31,675 bases of DNA from CAZXDS01 sp964639525 (GTDB taxonomy: Bacteria; Bacteroidota; Ignavibacteria; Ignavibacteriales; Melioribacteraceae), in the NCBI GenBank assembly GCA_964639525.1, contig CAZXDS010000016.1, positions 1 to 31,675 on the forward strand, given 5' to 3'. Position numbers and translations under genes: made by a program. Shown here piece by piece: positions 24,005 through 31,675 of the stretch (its first letter is position 1; each line of letters opens with the position of its first letter). The notes under the pieces are model-generated. The model was not told the origin of the DNA. It saw nothing but the letters and a program-made list of their open reading frames with translations, and searched no databases.

Positions 24005-24100
24005 CTGTCATTCCGGCAATCTTTTAGCCGGAATCTCAAACAGTGTCAGAGATTCCTATTATTCACAGAATGCTGCGCAAAAGCATGTGGGGACGACATG
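24005..24100. repeat. extragenic palindromic (REP/MITE-like) element
   Basis: Between convergent genes lies a nested structure. ATTCCGGC at 24010-24017 pairs with GCCGGAAT at 24027-24034. Overlapping it, GGAATCTC at 24030-24037 pairs with GAGATTCC at 24049-24056, so the two hairpins compete for 24030-24034. The outer ends, TGTCATTCC and GGGACGACA, are an imperfect inverted repeat. TGTCATTCC ends are typical of dispersed extragenic palindromes in many genomes. Only one copy is in this window, so its repeat nature is inferred. It may also end transcription from both sides. Confidence 0.5.
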
Positions 24101-24144
24101 TTTCTTCTAGTGAAAATGCAAGTTGTTTAATTGCCGGTTTAATA

Positions 24145-24537
24145 TTAACATTTTTCTGCAAATGCAATCACGTGTCCATCAGGATCTGAAATGTAACCCA
24201 CTTTATCACCCCAATCACGAAGTTCCAATTTGCTAATTTCTTTTCCACCGAGCTTAATTCCTCTAATTAAATATTCATCGGCGTTTTTTATTTTTAAGTA
24301 TAACTCACATCGTGGAATTCCATTACCTGAATTTGGATGCGGTAGTTTGTCCGATAATATTTTCGCAATGCCATTTTCGGGCATTAACCCAAGTTTAACT
24401 GAATTCGATAAACCAATTTCAGTCATTCCCGGCACATTCAAACTCGGTTTAATTTGAAAAAGTTGCTCGTAAAATTCTGTGCTTTTTTGTTGATTGGCTA
24501 CATAAAGAATGAATTCAATTTCGTACATTTTTTCCAT
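24145..24537 (-). CDS. VOC (glyoxalase/bleomycin-resistance-like) protein
   Basis: A 130-residue small protein of the vicinal-oxygen-chelate superfamily. It starts with a beta strand and helix (FILYVANQQKSTEFYEQLF), has ELYLKIKN in the middle and ends DWGDKVGYISDPDGHVIAFAEK, the classic last strand with a metal-binding glutamate. The exact substrate cannot be told; such proteins include dioxygenases, isomerases and antibiotic-binding proteins. Translation may begin at ATG 24537 or three codons later at 24528. It lies 50 bp downstream of recQ on the same strand and may be read from that transcript. The palindromic element lies beyond its 3' end. Confidence 0.83.
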   Translation of the reverse strand: MEKMYEIEFILYVANQQKSTEFYEQLFQIKPSLNVPGMTEIGLSNSVKLGLMPENGIAKILSDKLPHPNSGNGIPRCELYLKIKNADEYLIRGIKLGGKEISKLELRDWGDKVGYISDPDGHVIAFAEKC

Positions 24538-24587
24538 CTCAATTAAGTTAATTATTAAAATATTTTTTTAAAAAATGAAAATTATTT

Positions 24588-27179
24588 TTATAAAGTAATC
24601 CCCATTTGAAGCAGCACAATTTTTATTTTTGAATAGCTAATATTGTGAGGAAGTTTCTCTTTTATTTGTTTAAGATTTTCCCAATCGCTTGACTTTACCA
24701 CATTTTCAATCACTTCCATTTCTTTTCTTTCCAACAGATTAGAAACGTTTACCTGCGGCGAATAATTTTTTAGTGTTTCAATTTGCAGGTAAACTACACT
24801 TTCCGGTAGCTTCGTTAGCTTGGCAATTTCTTCAAGTTTATACCCTTTATTAATTAATGATAATGTTTTTGTTAAAATGTTAGATAATGAAGTATTTTTT
24901 TTTATTTTATTTGTGTTGCGTTTTAAAAATTCACTTATTTCAAACAAAAATTCATCACCGATTTTGTTAAACATTCGTGTGTTAATTCCTCCGACCGAAA
25001 TTAGTTCAGCCGAATTTATTGGTTTTGTTTTAGCGATGTTTCGGAGTATTTCATCGCTGCAAATATATTGAATGGGTTGTGAATATTTTTTTGCCAGCCA
25101 TTTACGAGATTCTTTTAGAGTATTAAATAATTCAAGAGTTTGCTCTGCTTCAATATTTCCAATGTCTCTGTCCGGTTTATTTTCAGTGGAAGTGAAAAAC
25201 GATTTCCCCTTTTCCGAAAGATAAAATGAATTATTTCGCTGTTTTATCATTCCTTTTGAAAAGAGTGAATCGACTGAAGTCTCTACCTCATTCTTTTTAT
25301 ATTGTTCGCAAGACCCGTATGTAGATAAGAAATGATATGAACCGGTTTTATCAAGACCGAGTAATATTTTATTTAACACTGATTTTCGTATTATAAACTT
25401 AGATTCGTGGATGGTCTGCAAGATTTTTTCTTCAATATATTCACTGAATCCTGTTAAACTTGATGTTTGTTTTACGCAATTATCACAGTGCCCGCAATGG
25501 TAGTCATTTTTTTGTTCACCGAAATAAGAAAGTATAAAATTAAATCTGCACTTCTCGGTATAAGTGTATTCAACCATTTTATCTAACTTTTTGTATGAGT
25601 TAGCTCCCAATTCATACAAATTATCGGCATCCAATTTCACATCATTAAATGGCACACGTTCTTGCAGCATTTTTAGCACAGGTTGAACTGACGGTTTTGT
25701 AAAGGTTATTATTCCGAGATTATGTAAAGTTTCAAAGTGTGCTTTGAGTTGACTTTTTGAATGAGAAGTATGTTTTGATAATTTATCAAAATCAATTGCT
25801 ACTTGTGAAACAAAAGAGCTTGCTCTATAAATTTTGAGAAGATAAAGTATGAAATTTTTTAAATTTTTATTTCTTAGTGAAGAAACATAATTTTTCAATT
25901 CTGTGTTGTTAAAAATAAATCGAAAAAAATAATTTCTTCCAAATTGAGAAACTTGCTGAAAACAGCCGGAACTTTCCAAAAAATTAAAAGCAGAATTAAA
26001 TTTCAATTCATTAATTCCACGCTGTAAAAGAATTTTAAAAAAATGTTTCTCAAGCAAAATTTCATTTTGAGGGCAGCTTCCTATTGCGACTTCCGCATAA
26101 TCACAAATTGTATTATAAATTATTCCCAACTCGTTTTTGGTAGGAAAATTATTCTTGATAAAATATTCTTGAATTATTTTATCTTTCAAATCATACAGAA
26201 GATAGATGTGTGAAATTTTACCATCTCGCCCCGCTCTGCCAATTTCCTGATAATAATTTTCAATTGTACCGGGGCAATTAAAATGAATTACCGTACGAAT
26301 ATTTCCCTTGTCAATGCCCATGCCAAAAGCATTCGTAGCAATAATTATATTTAGTCTGCCGGAAAGAAAATCATCTTGGATAATTTTCCTTTGTCCCGAA
26401 AGTAAACCGGCGTGGTAATATCCGGCATTAATTCCGTTAAGGTTTATGTAATCATTCAGTTCTTCGGCATTTTTTCTTGTTGAGGTATAAACAATTGCCG
26501 GCTGTAGATTTTCTTTTAAAATCTTAAGAGTTTTTTCCTTTTTGTGCTTAGTGTGAAATACATTGAGAAAAAGGTTGTCTCGTTCAAAACCGCTAACAAA
26601 TAATTGTGGATTATCAATCCCCAGTTGTTCTATAATATCCTGCTGAACAACAGGAGTAGCCGTTGCAGTGAATGCAGAAATTTTCTTTATGCCTATAAAT
26701 TTGGCAAATTCTTTTATGCGGCGATAATTTGGCCTAAAATTGTGCCCCCATTGACTAATACAATGGGCTTCATCAATAAATAAATAGTCAGGATTTAATT
26801 TCTTTACTCTTTGAACAAAATAATTGTTCGCCAATTTTTCTGGTGAAACGTAAAGTAATTTTATTTTGTTCTGACTGATTTTCAATAGAACTTTTTCGGA
26901 CTCAGGGAAGTCTAATGAACTGTTAATAAATGCTGCAAGTTCTTCGTTTTTGTTCAATGAATCAACTTGGTCTTTCATAAGTGCAATTAACGGAGAAATT
27001 ACGATGGAGAAAGATTCACCCATAATTGCAGGAATTTGATAACATAACGATTTGCCGGCGCCGGTAGGGAGAACGGCAAGAATACTTTTTCCATTTATGA
27101 TGGTTGTTATTATTTCTTCCTGAACAGGTTTGAAATATGAATAACCAAAATATTTTTTGAGTATATTTAATATTTTCAA
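24588..27179 (-). CDS. RecQ family ATP-dependent DNA helicase, long form
   Basis: An 863-residue helicase. Helicase motifs are complete: TGAGKS at 39-44, DEAH at 136-139 followed by CISQWGHNFRP, TATATP, and QEIGRAGRDG in the second core domain. The RecQ zinc site is C544, C562, C565 and C568. A winged-helix region follows, then an HRDC-like domain near 680-753 and an HTH_40-like tail near 764-860. E. coli RecQ is ~609 residues with its zinc site near 380-403, so this protein has about 150 extra residues between core and zinc site plus the extra tail. It unwinds DNA 3' to 5' in recombination and fork repair. The start is TTG, with AGGAT 9 nt upstream. It is divergent from the ABC genes. Confidence 0.92.
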   Translation of the reverse strand: MKILNILKKYFGYSYFKPVQEEIITTIINGKSILAVLPTGAGKSLCYQIPAIMGESFSIVISPLIALMKDQVDSLNKNEELAAFINSSLDFPESEKVLLKISQNKIKLLYVSPEKLANNYFVQRVKKLNPDYLFIDEAHCISQWGHNFRPNYRRIKEFAKFIGIKKISAFTATATPVVQQDIIEQLGIDNPQLFVSGFERDNLFLNVFHTKHKKEKTLKILKENLQPAIVYTSTRKNAEELNDYINLNGINAGYYHAGLLSGQRKIIQDDFLSGRLNIIIATNAFGMGIDKGNIRTVIHFNCPGTIENYYQEIGRAGRDGKISHIYLLYDLKDKIIQEYFIKNNFPTKNELGIIYNTICDYAEVAIGSCPQNEILLEKHFFKILLQRGINELKFNSAFNFLESSGCFQQVSQFGRNYFFRFIFNNTELKNYVSSLRNKNLKNFILYLLKIYRASSFVSQVAIDFDKLSKHTSHSKSQLKAHFETLHNLGIITFTKPSVQPVLKMLQERVPFNDVKLDADNLYELGANSYKKLDKMVEYTYTEKCRFNFILSYFGEQKNDYHCGHCDNCVKQTSSLTGFSEYIEEKILQTIHESKFIIRKSVLNKILLGLDKTGSYHFLSTYGSCEQYKKNEVETSVDSLFSKGMIKQRNNSFYLSEKGKSFFTSTENKPDRDIGNIEAEQTLELFNTLKESRKWLAKKYSQPIQYICSDEILRNIAKTKPINSAELISVGGINTRMFNKIGDEFLFEISEFLKRNTNKIKKNTSLSNILTKTLSLINKGYKLEEIAKLTKLPESVVYLQIETLKNYSPQVNVSNLLERKEMEVIENVVKSSDWENLKQIKEKLPHNISYSKIKIVLLQMGITL

Positions 27180-27319
27180 AAAATTAAAATCCTATTTTAT
27201 GATTAAATTTTCTACGCAGTAAGCTGCTGAAGAGAATTTAAAATGATAGAGAACAAAATGTTGTTAAAAAAAATATTTCATTAAACAGAAATTTACAATA
27301 TTTATTATAAAGGAACTTT

Positions 27320-28264
27320 ATGAATACAGTAGAAGTAAATAATTTAACAAAAATATTTAAGACTAAAATCAAGCAAAAGCAAGTGATTGCATTAGATGAT
27401 TTTTCACTTTCTGTTGAAAAGGGAACCGTGTTTGGTTTGTTAGGACCAAATGGTGCAGGCAAAACGACTCTCGTAAAAATATTACTAAGTATTGTTTTCC
27501 CAACTTCAGGCAGTGCTAAAATATTGGGAGAAGATATTTCAAACATTAAAGTAAAGGAAAGAATAGGCTATTTGCCGGAAAATCATAAATTCCCATTATT
27601 TCTTACGGGAGAAAATGTTCTGAAATATTATGCGAAATTGACAAAAATGAATATGACCGGAATTGATAAAAAAATTGAGGAACTCTTGTCTCTTGTAAAA
27701 ATGCGAAAATGGAAAAAAACAAAAGTTAAAAATTATTCCAAAGGGATGATGCAGAGGCTCGGTCTTGCACAGGCTTTAATTAACGATCCGGAATTGATTT
27801 TTCTTGATGAACCTACGGATGGTGTTGACCCGATTGGGCGAAAGGAAATTAGAGATGTGCTTGTAAATTTAAAAGAACAGGGCAAAACAATTTTTTTAAA
27901 CAGTCATCTTTTGTCGGAAATAGAACTAATTTCAGATAGAGTAGCAATATTAAACAAAGGCAAAATGGTAAAAGAAGGAACTGTTGAGGAAATTACTTCA
28001 AATCATGAAGAATACGAAATAGCAACGGTGCAGAATATTGGCGAAGGAGTTTGGCAGGAAGTAAGCAGAGAATTTAATGTTAGTAATTTAAGTGGGAATC
28101 AATTTCAAGCAAAAGTGAATGATAGCGAACATTTGAATAAACTATTGGATTTGATTCGGAAAAAAGAGATTCAAATTAATTCTATTGTGCCTAAGAAAAA
28201 TTCTTTGGAAGATATGTTTATTTCACTTATCAATGAAAATGAAGGAAAAAATAAAAATGAATAA
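27320..28264 (+). CDS. ABC transporter ATP-binding protein (ABC-2 type)
   Basis: A 314-residue nucleotide-binding subunit. It has Walker A GPNGAGKTT at 42-50, a Q-loop in GYLPENHKFP, signature YSKGMMQ at 139-145 and Walker B LIFLDEP at 159-165, followed by TDGVDP and the H-loop NSHLLSE. The YSKGM signature is typical of NatA/CcmA-like exporters rather than LSGGQ importers. A ~90-residue C-terminal extension follows the core, as in this subfamily. AAAGGAA precedes the ATG. Its stop overlaps the permease start by 8 bp, so the two form a complete exporter. The substrate is unknown. Confidence 0.93.
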   Translation: MNTVEVNNLTKIFKTKIKQKQVIALDDFSLSVEKGTVFGLLGPNGAGKTTLVKILLSIVFPTSGSAKILGEDISNIKVKERIGYLPENHKFPLFLTGENVLKYYAKLTKMNMTGIDKKIEELLSLVKMRKWKKTKVKNYSKGMMQRLGLAQALINDPELIFLDEPTDGVDPIGRKEIRDVLVNLKEQGKTIFLNSHLLSEIELISDRVAILNKGKMVKEGTVEEITSNHEEYEIATVQNIGEGVWQEVSREFNVSNLSGNQFQAKVNDSEHLNKLLDLIRKKEIQINSIVPKKNSLEDMFISLINENEGKNKNE

Positions 28265-29075
28265 TATATTAAATATAACCAATTTAACTTTTCGTGAAGC
28301 TTTTGCCCGAAAAATTTTCATCTTCTTCTTTGTAATGTCAACAATAGTTCTTTTAATTCTTACGGGAATTTTCAGTTCAACCGATGCCACAAGCTTAACC
28401 GGTGTTATGAAAGTCAGAGGTCCGAACCACGAAATGGTGGGAAGCATTGTGGGTGCGTTAAAATTAATTTTGCTTACACCGCTATACGGGCTTGGTTTAT
28501 TTCTCTCAATATTCAGTGCTTCAAGTTTCATCCCCGATATGCTTGAAAAAGGGAATATTGATTTGCTGTTATCCAAACCAATTTCGCGTGGACAGATAAT
28601 TATCGGCAAATTTTTCGGCGGGTCGCTGATGGTTTTTCTGAATGTAACTTATCTTGTTTTCGGTTTATGGTTGTTGCTTGGATATAATTTTAACGATTGG
28701 TCGGTTAGCTTGCTTTATGCGGCTTTCATTATAACTTTTACTTTTATGGTGCTTTATTCGCTGATGATTTTACTCGGAGTTTTAAGTAAAAGTTCAGTAT
28801 TGGCAATGATGGTTTCCTTCGCAATATTTGTTGTTTTTTCACCGCTTCTTGCAGCTCGTGAAACTTTCGGAGTATTAATCAGCAGTGAAACAGTTAAGTT
28901 CATTTTGAATATCTTATATTATATAATTCCGCAAACATCCGAACTTGGTACAATGATGAGTTCGGTTGCATTGGGAAATGGAATTGAAAATTTCCAAACG
29001 CTTATAGTATCAACAATTTTTATCTTTCTTATGCTCGGAAGTTCAATTATTATTTTTAGTAAAAAGGATTATTAA
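28257..29075 (+). CDS. ABC-2 type transporter permease
   Basis: A 272-residue integral membrane protein with about six predicted spans: near residues 20-40, 65-90, 120-140, 150-175, 180-200 and 245-268. It contains the family segment EKGNIDLLLSKPISRGQIIIGKF, the cytosolic coupling region of ABC-2 permeases. A large loop of ~35 residues follows the first span. The start at ATG 28257 is preceded by GAAGGA and overlaps the ATPase stop. The open frame extends further upstream, but that part lies inside the ATPase gene in another frame. With the upstream ATPase it should make a homodimeric exporter in the inner membrane. Confidence 0.9.
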   Translation: MNNILNITNLTFREAFARKIFIFFFVMSTIVLLILTGIFSSTDATSLTGVMKVRGPNHEMVGSIVGALKLILLTPLYGLGLFLSIFSASSFIPDMLEKGNIDLLLSKPISRGQIIIGKFFGGSLMVFLNVTYLVFGLWLLLGYNFNDWSVSLLYAAFIITFTFMVLYSLMILLGVLSKSSVLAMMVSFAIFVVFSPLLAARETFGVLISSETVKFILNILYYIIPQTSELGTMMSSVALGNGIENFQTLIVSTIFIFLMLGSSIIIFSKKDY

Positions 29076-29098
29076 TTATCGAAAGTAATAAGATTCAG

Positions 29099-29121
29099 AA
29101 ACCTATTAAAAAGGTTTTTTA
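29099..29121 (+). terminator. short stem-loop with T run after the ABC exporter
   Basis: AAACCT at 29099-29104 pairs with AGGTTT at 29112-29117 around a 7-nt loop, and the right arm runs into six T. The stem is short but the layout is that of an intrinsic terminator. The rest of the 235-bp intergenic region shows a TTACCTA/TAGGTAA inverted repeat (29160-29166 and 29192-29198) and no gene. Confidence 0.45.
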
Positions 29122-29310
29122 GGGCAAAAAATTTTGATAAAACGGTAGTGTTAAATTTTTTACCTAAATTACTGGAAAATAATACTATGTATAGGTAATA
29201 ATTGATAATATTCTTTATCTTTTATATGTATAAAAGAAAATCCAATTTAAATAATATTTGGTATGGAAATTGTTCCCATAAATAAATTTTAATACAAATA
29301 TGGAAAACTA

Positions 29311-30255
29311 ATGTCGAAAGAAAAACTTGAATTAAAAGATTTACTTGAGGGGCAAGAAATTGAACCGGAAGAAAGCCGAATAGATTATGTTGCTATTATA
29401 GGCGCAGGAGTTATGGGACAAGGAATTGCACAGACAATTTCCGCATCGGGAATAGATGTTTTAATAATTGAAAAAGATAATGAACATTTGGAAAATGCTC
29501 AACGGGGAATTAAAGAGTCGATGAAACGTGAAATTGCGCGTTGGGGAATGACCGATAGTGAAATGCGAGCAATTTTGAGCCGGATAACTTGGAGTTTAGA
29601 CATTAACGAAGTTAAAGAATGTGATTTGATTATTGAAGCTGTTAAAGAGAGTTTTGAATTAAAAAAAAATATATTACAGAAGTTGGACAAAATTGCTGAA
29701 GCGGATACAATACTAATTTCAAATACTTCTACGCTTAGTTTAACAGAGATTGCTGAAACAACAAACCGTCCGGATAAAATTATAGGTGTACATTTTCTAA
29801 ATCCGGTTCCTACGGTTCCTTTGGTTGAATTAGTCAGAGCGTTGGATACTTCGGACGAAACAGTTGCAATTGTTACAAAATTTGCCGCAGCGATACAGAA
29901 AACTCCGATTGAAGTTTATGAATATCCGGGTTTTGTTACTACTCGTTCAATAGTTGTTTTATTGAATGAAGCGTTTTATATTCTGCTTGAAGGAATAGCA
30001 AGCGCAGAGCACATTGATACTGCAATGAAGCTTGGATATAATTTCCCGATGGGACCGTTGGAAATGGCAGATTCAATGGGATTAGACGAAGTGTTGACGT
30101 GGATGAGACAGCTTTGGAAAACAATCGGCGAACCGCGTTATCGTCCTTGTCCGCTATTGAGAAAAATGGTACGTGAAAGAAAACTCGGTAAAAAAACCGG
30201 TGAAGGATTTTTTAAATATGATAAAGACGGAAAAATTATTCCAAAGGGGAAATAA
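29311..30255 (+). CDS. 3-hydroxyacyl-CoA dehydrogenase family protein (second copy)
   Basis: A 314-residue paralogue of the dehydrogenase at 13605. It has a ~25-residue acidic N-terminal extension (LELKDLLEGQEIEPEES) before the NAD motif GAGVMGQG. HFLNPVPTVP carries the catalytic histidine. YPGFVTTRS stands where the other copy has YPGFISNRV, and NFPMGPLEMADSMGLD is the C-terminal domain. Both copies share the YRPCPLL...RKLGKKTGEGFFKY ending. The T-T-R-S for S-N-R-V change lies next to the substrate region, so its acyl chain preference may differ. It overlaps ackA by 1 bp (TAATG), so the two are coupled, which hints at a role near acyl-CoA to acetate flux. Confidence 0.88.
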   Translation: MSKEKLELKDLLEGQEIEPEESRIDYVAIIGAGVMGQGIAQTISASGIDVLIIEKDNEHLENAQRGIKESMKREIARWGMTDSEMRAILSRITWSLDINEVKECDLIIEAVKESFELKKNILQKLDKIAEADTILISNTSTLSLTEIAETTNRPDKIIGVHFLNPVPTVPLVELVRALDTSDETVAIVTKFAAAIQKTPIEVYEYPGFVTTRSIVVLLNEAFYILLEGIASAEHIDTAMKLGYNFPMGPLEMADSMGLDEVLTWMRQLWKTIGEPRYRPCPLLRKMVRERKLGKKTGEGFFKYDKDGKIIPKGK

Positions 30256-31508
30256 TGAGAATTTTAGTTTTGAATTGCGGTAGCTCATCGGTAAAATATC
30301 AATTTATGGATACCGAACTTTCATTAACGCTTGCAAAAGGAATGGTTGAACGGATTGGGATGAACAGTGCGGTATTAACGCATCAACCACACGGAAAAGA
30401 AAAAATTAGAATTGTAGGAGAGATTTTAGATCACACAATAGCTTTAGAATATGTTATTGCAGTTTTGTTATCACCGAATCATGGTGTAATTAAAGATAAA
30501 AATGAAATTGATGCAGTTGGGCATAGAGTAGTTCATGGGGGTGAAACTTTTTCAGGCTCTGTACTTATTACCAAAAAAGTTATGGATGCTTTGTGCGATA
30601 ACATTGAATTGGCACCGCTTCATAATCCACCGAATATTAAAGGTATAAAGGCAGCAATAAAACATCTTCCGAATGTACCTCAAGTTGGTGTATTCGATAC
30701 AGCTTTTCATGTAAACATGCCTCGTTATGCTTATCTTTACGGAATTCCCAGAACACTTTATAAAAAGTATAAAATTAGGCGTTACGGATTCCACGGAACT
30801 TCGCACAGGTTTGTTTCAAAGCGAGCTGCATTCTTGATGGGGAAACCGATTGAGGAATTAAAAATAATTACGGCACATCTTGGAAATGGTGCTAGTATGG
30901 CTGCAATTAAAAACGGACAATCTATTGATACAACAATGGGATTTACGCCTCTTGAAGGTCTGCTAATGGGGACAAGATGCGGCGATATGGATCCATCCGT
31001 AATTACATATATAATGGGCAAAGAAGGTCTTACACTTGCCGAAGCTAATACATTAATGAACAAGCACAGTGGATTGATTGGTGTAAGCGGTGAGAGCAGT
31101 GATATGCGTGAAATCGAAATTGCAATGGAAGAAGGGAATACAAGGGCAAAAGATGCATTTGATGTTTTTTCATACCGAATTAAGAAATATGTAGGGGCAT
31201 ATACTGCTGCAATGGGAGGAATAGATGCTCTTGTCTTCACCGGCGGTATTGGTGAGAATTCAATCAATGTTCGTTCAGCCGTTTGCGATAATATGCAGTA
31301 TTTGGGAATTGAACTTGATGCGAACCGAAATGAGCATGCGGAAAATGAAGCTGAACTGTCTTCTGCAACTTCACGTGTTAAAGTTTTTAGAATTCCTACA
31401 AATGAAGAATTGGTTATTGCACTTGATACTGAAAAAATTGTTAATAAACAGTTAGCCGCAAAGCAGGAGCAGAATGATGAAGATGAGGGAAAGATTGAGT
31501 TTAATTAG
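30255..31508 (+). CDS. ackA: acetate kinase
   Basis: A 417-residue acetate kinase, slightly longer than the usual ~400 because of an acidic, low-complexity tail (EQNDEDEGKIEFN). The ASKHA fold signatures are clear: VLNCGSSSVKYQ at the start, VGHRVVHGG, GVFDTAFH, the phosphate loops YGFHGTSHRFVS and AHLGNGAS, and FTGGIGENS near the end. It makes acetyl phosphate and ADP from acetate and ATP, and in reverse yields ATP during fermentation. No phosphotransacetylase gene is in view. The start is coupled to the dehydrogenase stop. The SDR gene follows 34 bp later. Confidence 0.97.
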   Translation: MRILVLNCGSSSVKYQFMDTELSLTLAKGMVERIGMNSAVLTHQPHGKEKIRIVGEILDHTIALEYVIAVLLSPNHGVIKDKNEIDAVGHRVVHGGETFSGSVLITKKVMDALCDNIELAPLHNPPNIKGIKAAIKHLPNVPQVGVFDTAFHVNMPRYAYLYGIPRTLYKKYKIRRYGFHGTSHRFVSKRAAFLMGKPIEELKIITAHLGNGASMAAIKNGQSIDTTMGFTPLEGLLMGTRCGDMDPSVITYIMGKEGLTLAEANTLMNKHSGLIGVSGESSDMREIEIAMEEGNTRAKDAFDVFSYRIKKYVGAYTAAMGGIDALVFTGGIGENSINVRSAVCDNMQYLGIELDANRNEHAENEAELSSATSRVKVFRIPTNEELVIALDTEKIVNKQLAAKQEQNDEDEGKIEFN

Positions 31509-31542
31509 ATGGTAAGGTAATAGATAATTTGAAGGGAATTCC

Positions 31543-31675
31543 GTGGATTTAGGACTGAATAATAAGAATGTATTTGTTACAGCGGCAAGCAAAGGCATTG
31601 GTTTTGCAACTGCATTATCGTTTGTAAATGAAGGCTGCGATGTGGCAATTTGTTCGAGCAATACTGAAAATCTTG
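31543..31675 (+). CDS. SDR family oxidoreductase, 5' part only
   Basis: An open frame starting with GTG 31543, after GAAGGGAA, and running off the window end; 44 residues are visible. MDLGLNNKNVFVTAASKGIG shows the first beta strand and the T-x-x-S-x-G-I-G dinucleotide motif of short-chain dehydrogenases, with alanine where many members have glycine. It continues FATALSFVNEGCDVAICS. The substrate is not assignable from this part. It is likely in the ackA transcript. Confidence 0.83.
   Translation, partial: MDLGLNNKNVFVTAASKGIGFATALSFVNEGCDVAICSSNTENL

Noticed and set aside
29160..29198. TTACCTA/TAGGTAA inverted repeat as an operator for the second dehydrogenase
   Set aside because: Seven-base arms 25 bp apart in AT-rich DNA are too weak to support a site without a second copy.
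30782..31267. Long minus-strand open frame opposite ackA (and similar frames opposite hprK, gapA, pgk and the ABC genes)
   Set aside because: These are shadows of conserved plus-strand genes with no family likeness and no ribosome sites.

Overview
The window is an AT-rich (by eye roughly two thirds A+T), gene-dense bacterial chromosome segment. The protein set suggests a member of the Ignavibacteria/Chlorobi side of the Bacteroidota. It includes a Wzi-like outer-membrane barrel, a PSP1-domain protein next to holB, small DUF2795 and DUF4296 proteins, an HPF-HprK pair and a RecQ with an HTH_40-like C-terminus. This placement is an inference from gene content; no rRNA is present. Two runs of exactly 100 N (5086-5185 and 13179-13278) show a draft scaffold, and each interrupts a gene.

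Layout. 1-1665: Wzi-like outer-membrane protein. 1703-4950: compact restriction-modification module, with two different DNA methyltransferases flanking a DpnII/MboI-like endonuclease. 5001-5085: start of a gamma-carbonic-anhydrase-like gene cut by the first gap. 5223-6996: MBL-fold hydrolase, ybeY and an Smg/DUF494 protein. 7086-9311: Xer recombinase, hibernation factor and HprK, tightly packed. 9370-12513: M23 peptidase, DUF2795 protein, DNA polymerase III delta' and PSP1 protein. 12580-14456: thiolase (broken by the second gap) and 3-hydroxyacyl-CoA dehydrogenase. 14722-17824: guaA, a TPR protein and radC. 17923-18907: coiled-coil lipoprotein and secreted LysM protein, closed by a strong terminator. 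18999-19961: phoH, apparently starting with ACG. 20190-22465: gapA and pgk, separated by a strong terminator. 22634-23930: rhomboid protease and DUF4296 lipoprotein. 24145-27179, minus strand: VOC protein and a large RecQ. 27320-29075: ABC-2 type exporter. 29311-31508: second 3-hydroxyacyl-CoA dehydrogenase and acetate kinase. 31543-end: start of an SDR oxidoreductase.

How they fit. Most of the segment is housekeeping: glycolysis (gapA, pgk), short-chain acyl-CoA and acetate metabolism (thiolase, two dehydrogenases, ackA), GMP synthesis, ribosome maturation and hibernation, replication and recombination, and envelope upkeep. The clear accessory element is the restriction-modification module. 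No intergenic stretch exceeds 300 bp; the larger ones hold terminators, hairpins or an extragenic palindromic element. I saw no tRNA, rRNA, CRISPR array, insertion sequence or recognised riboswitch.

The best points for a second look are the two-methyltransferase module and the ACG start of phoH. Next come the palindromic element between convergent genes, the domain layout of RecQ, and the small acidic DUF2795 protein coupled to an M23 peptidase.
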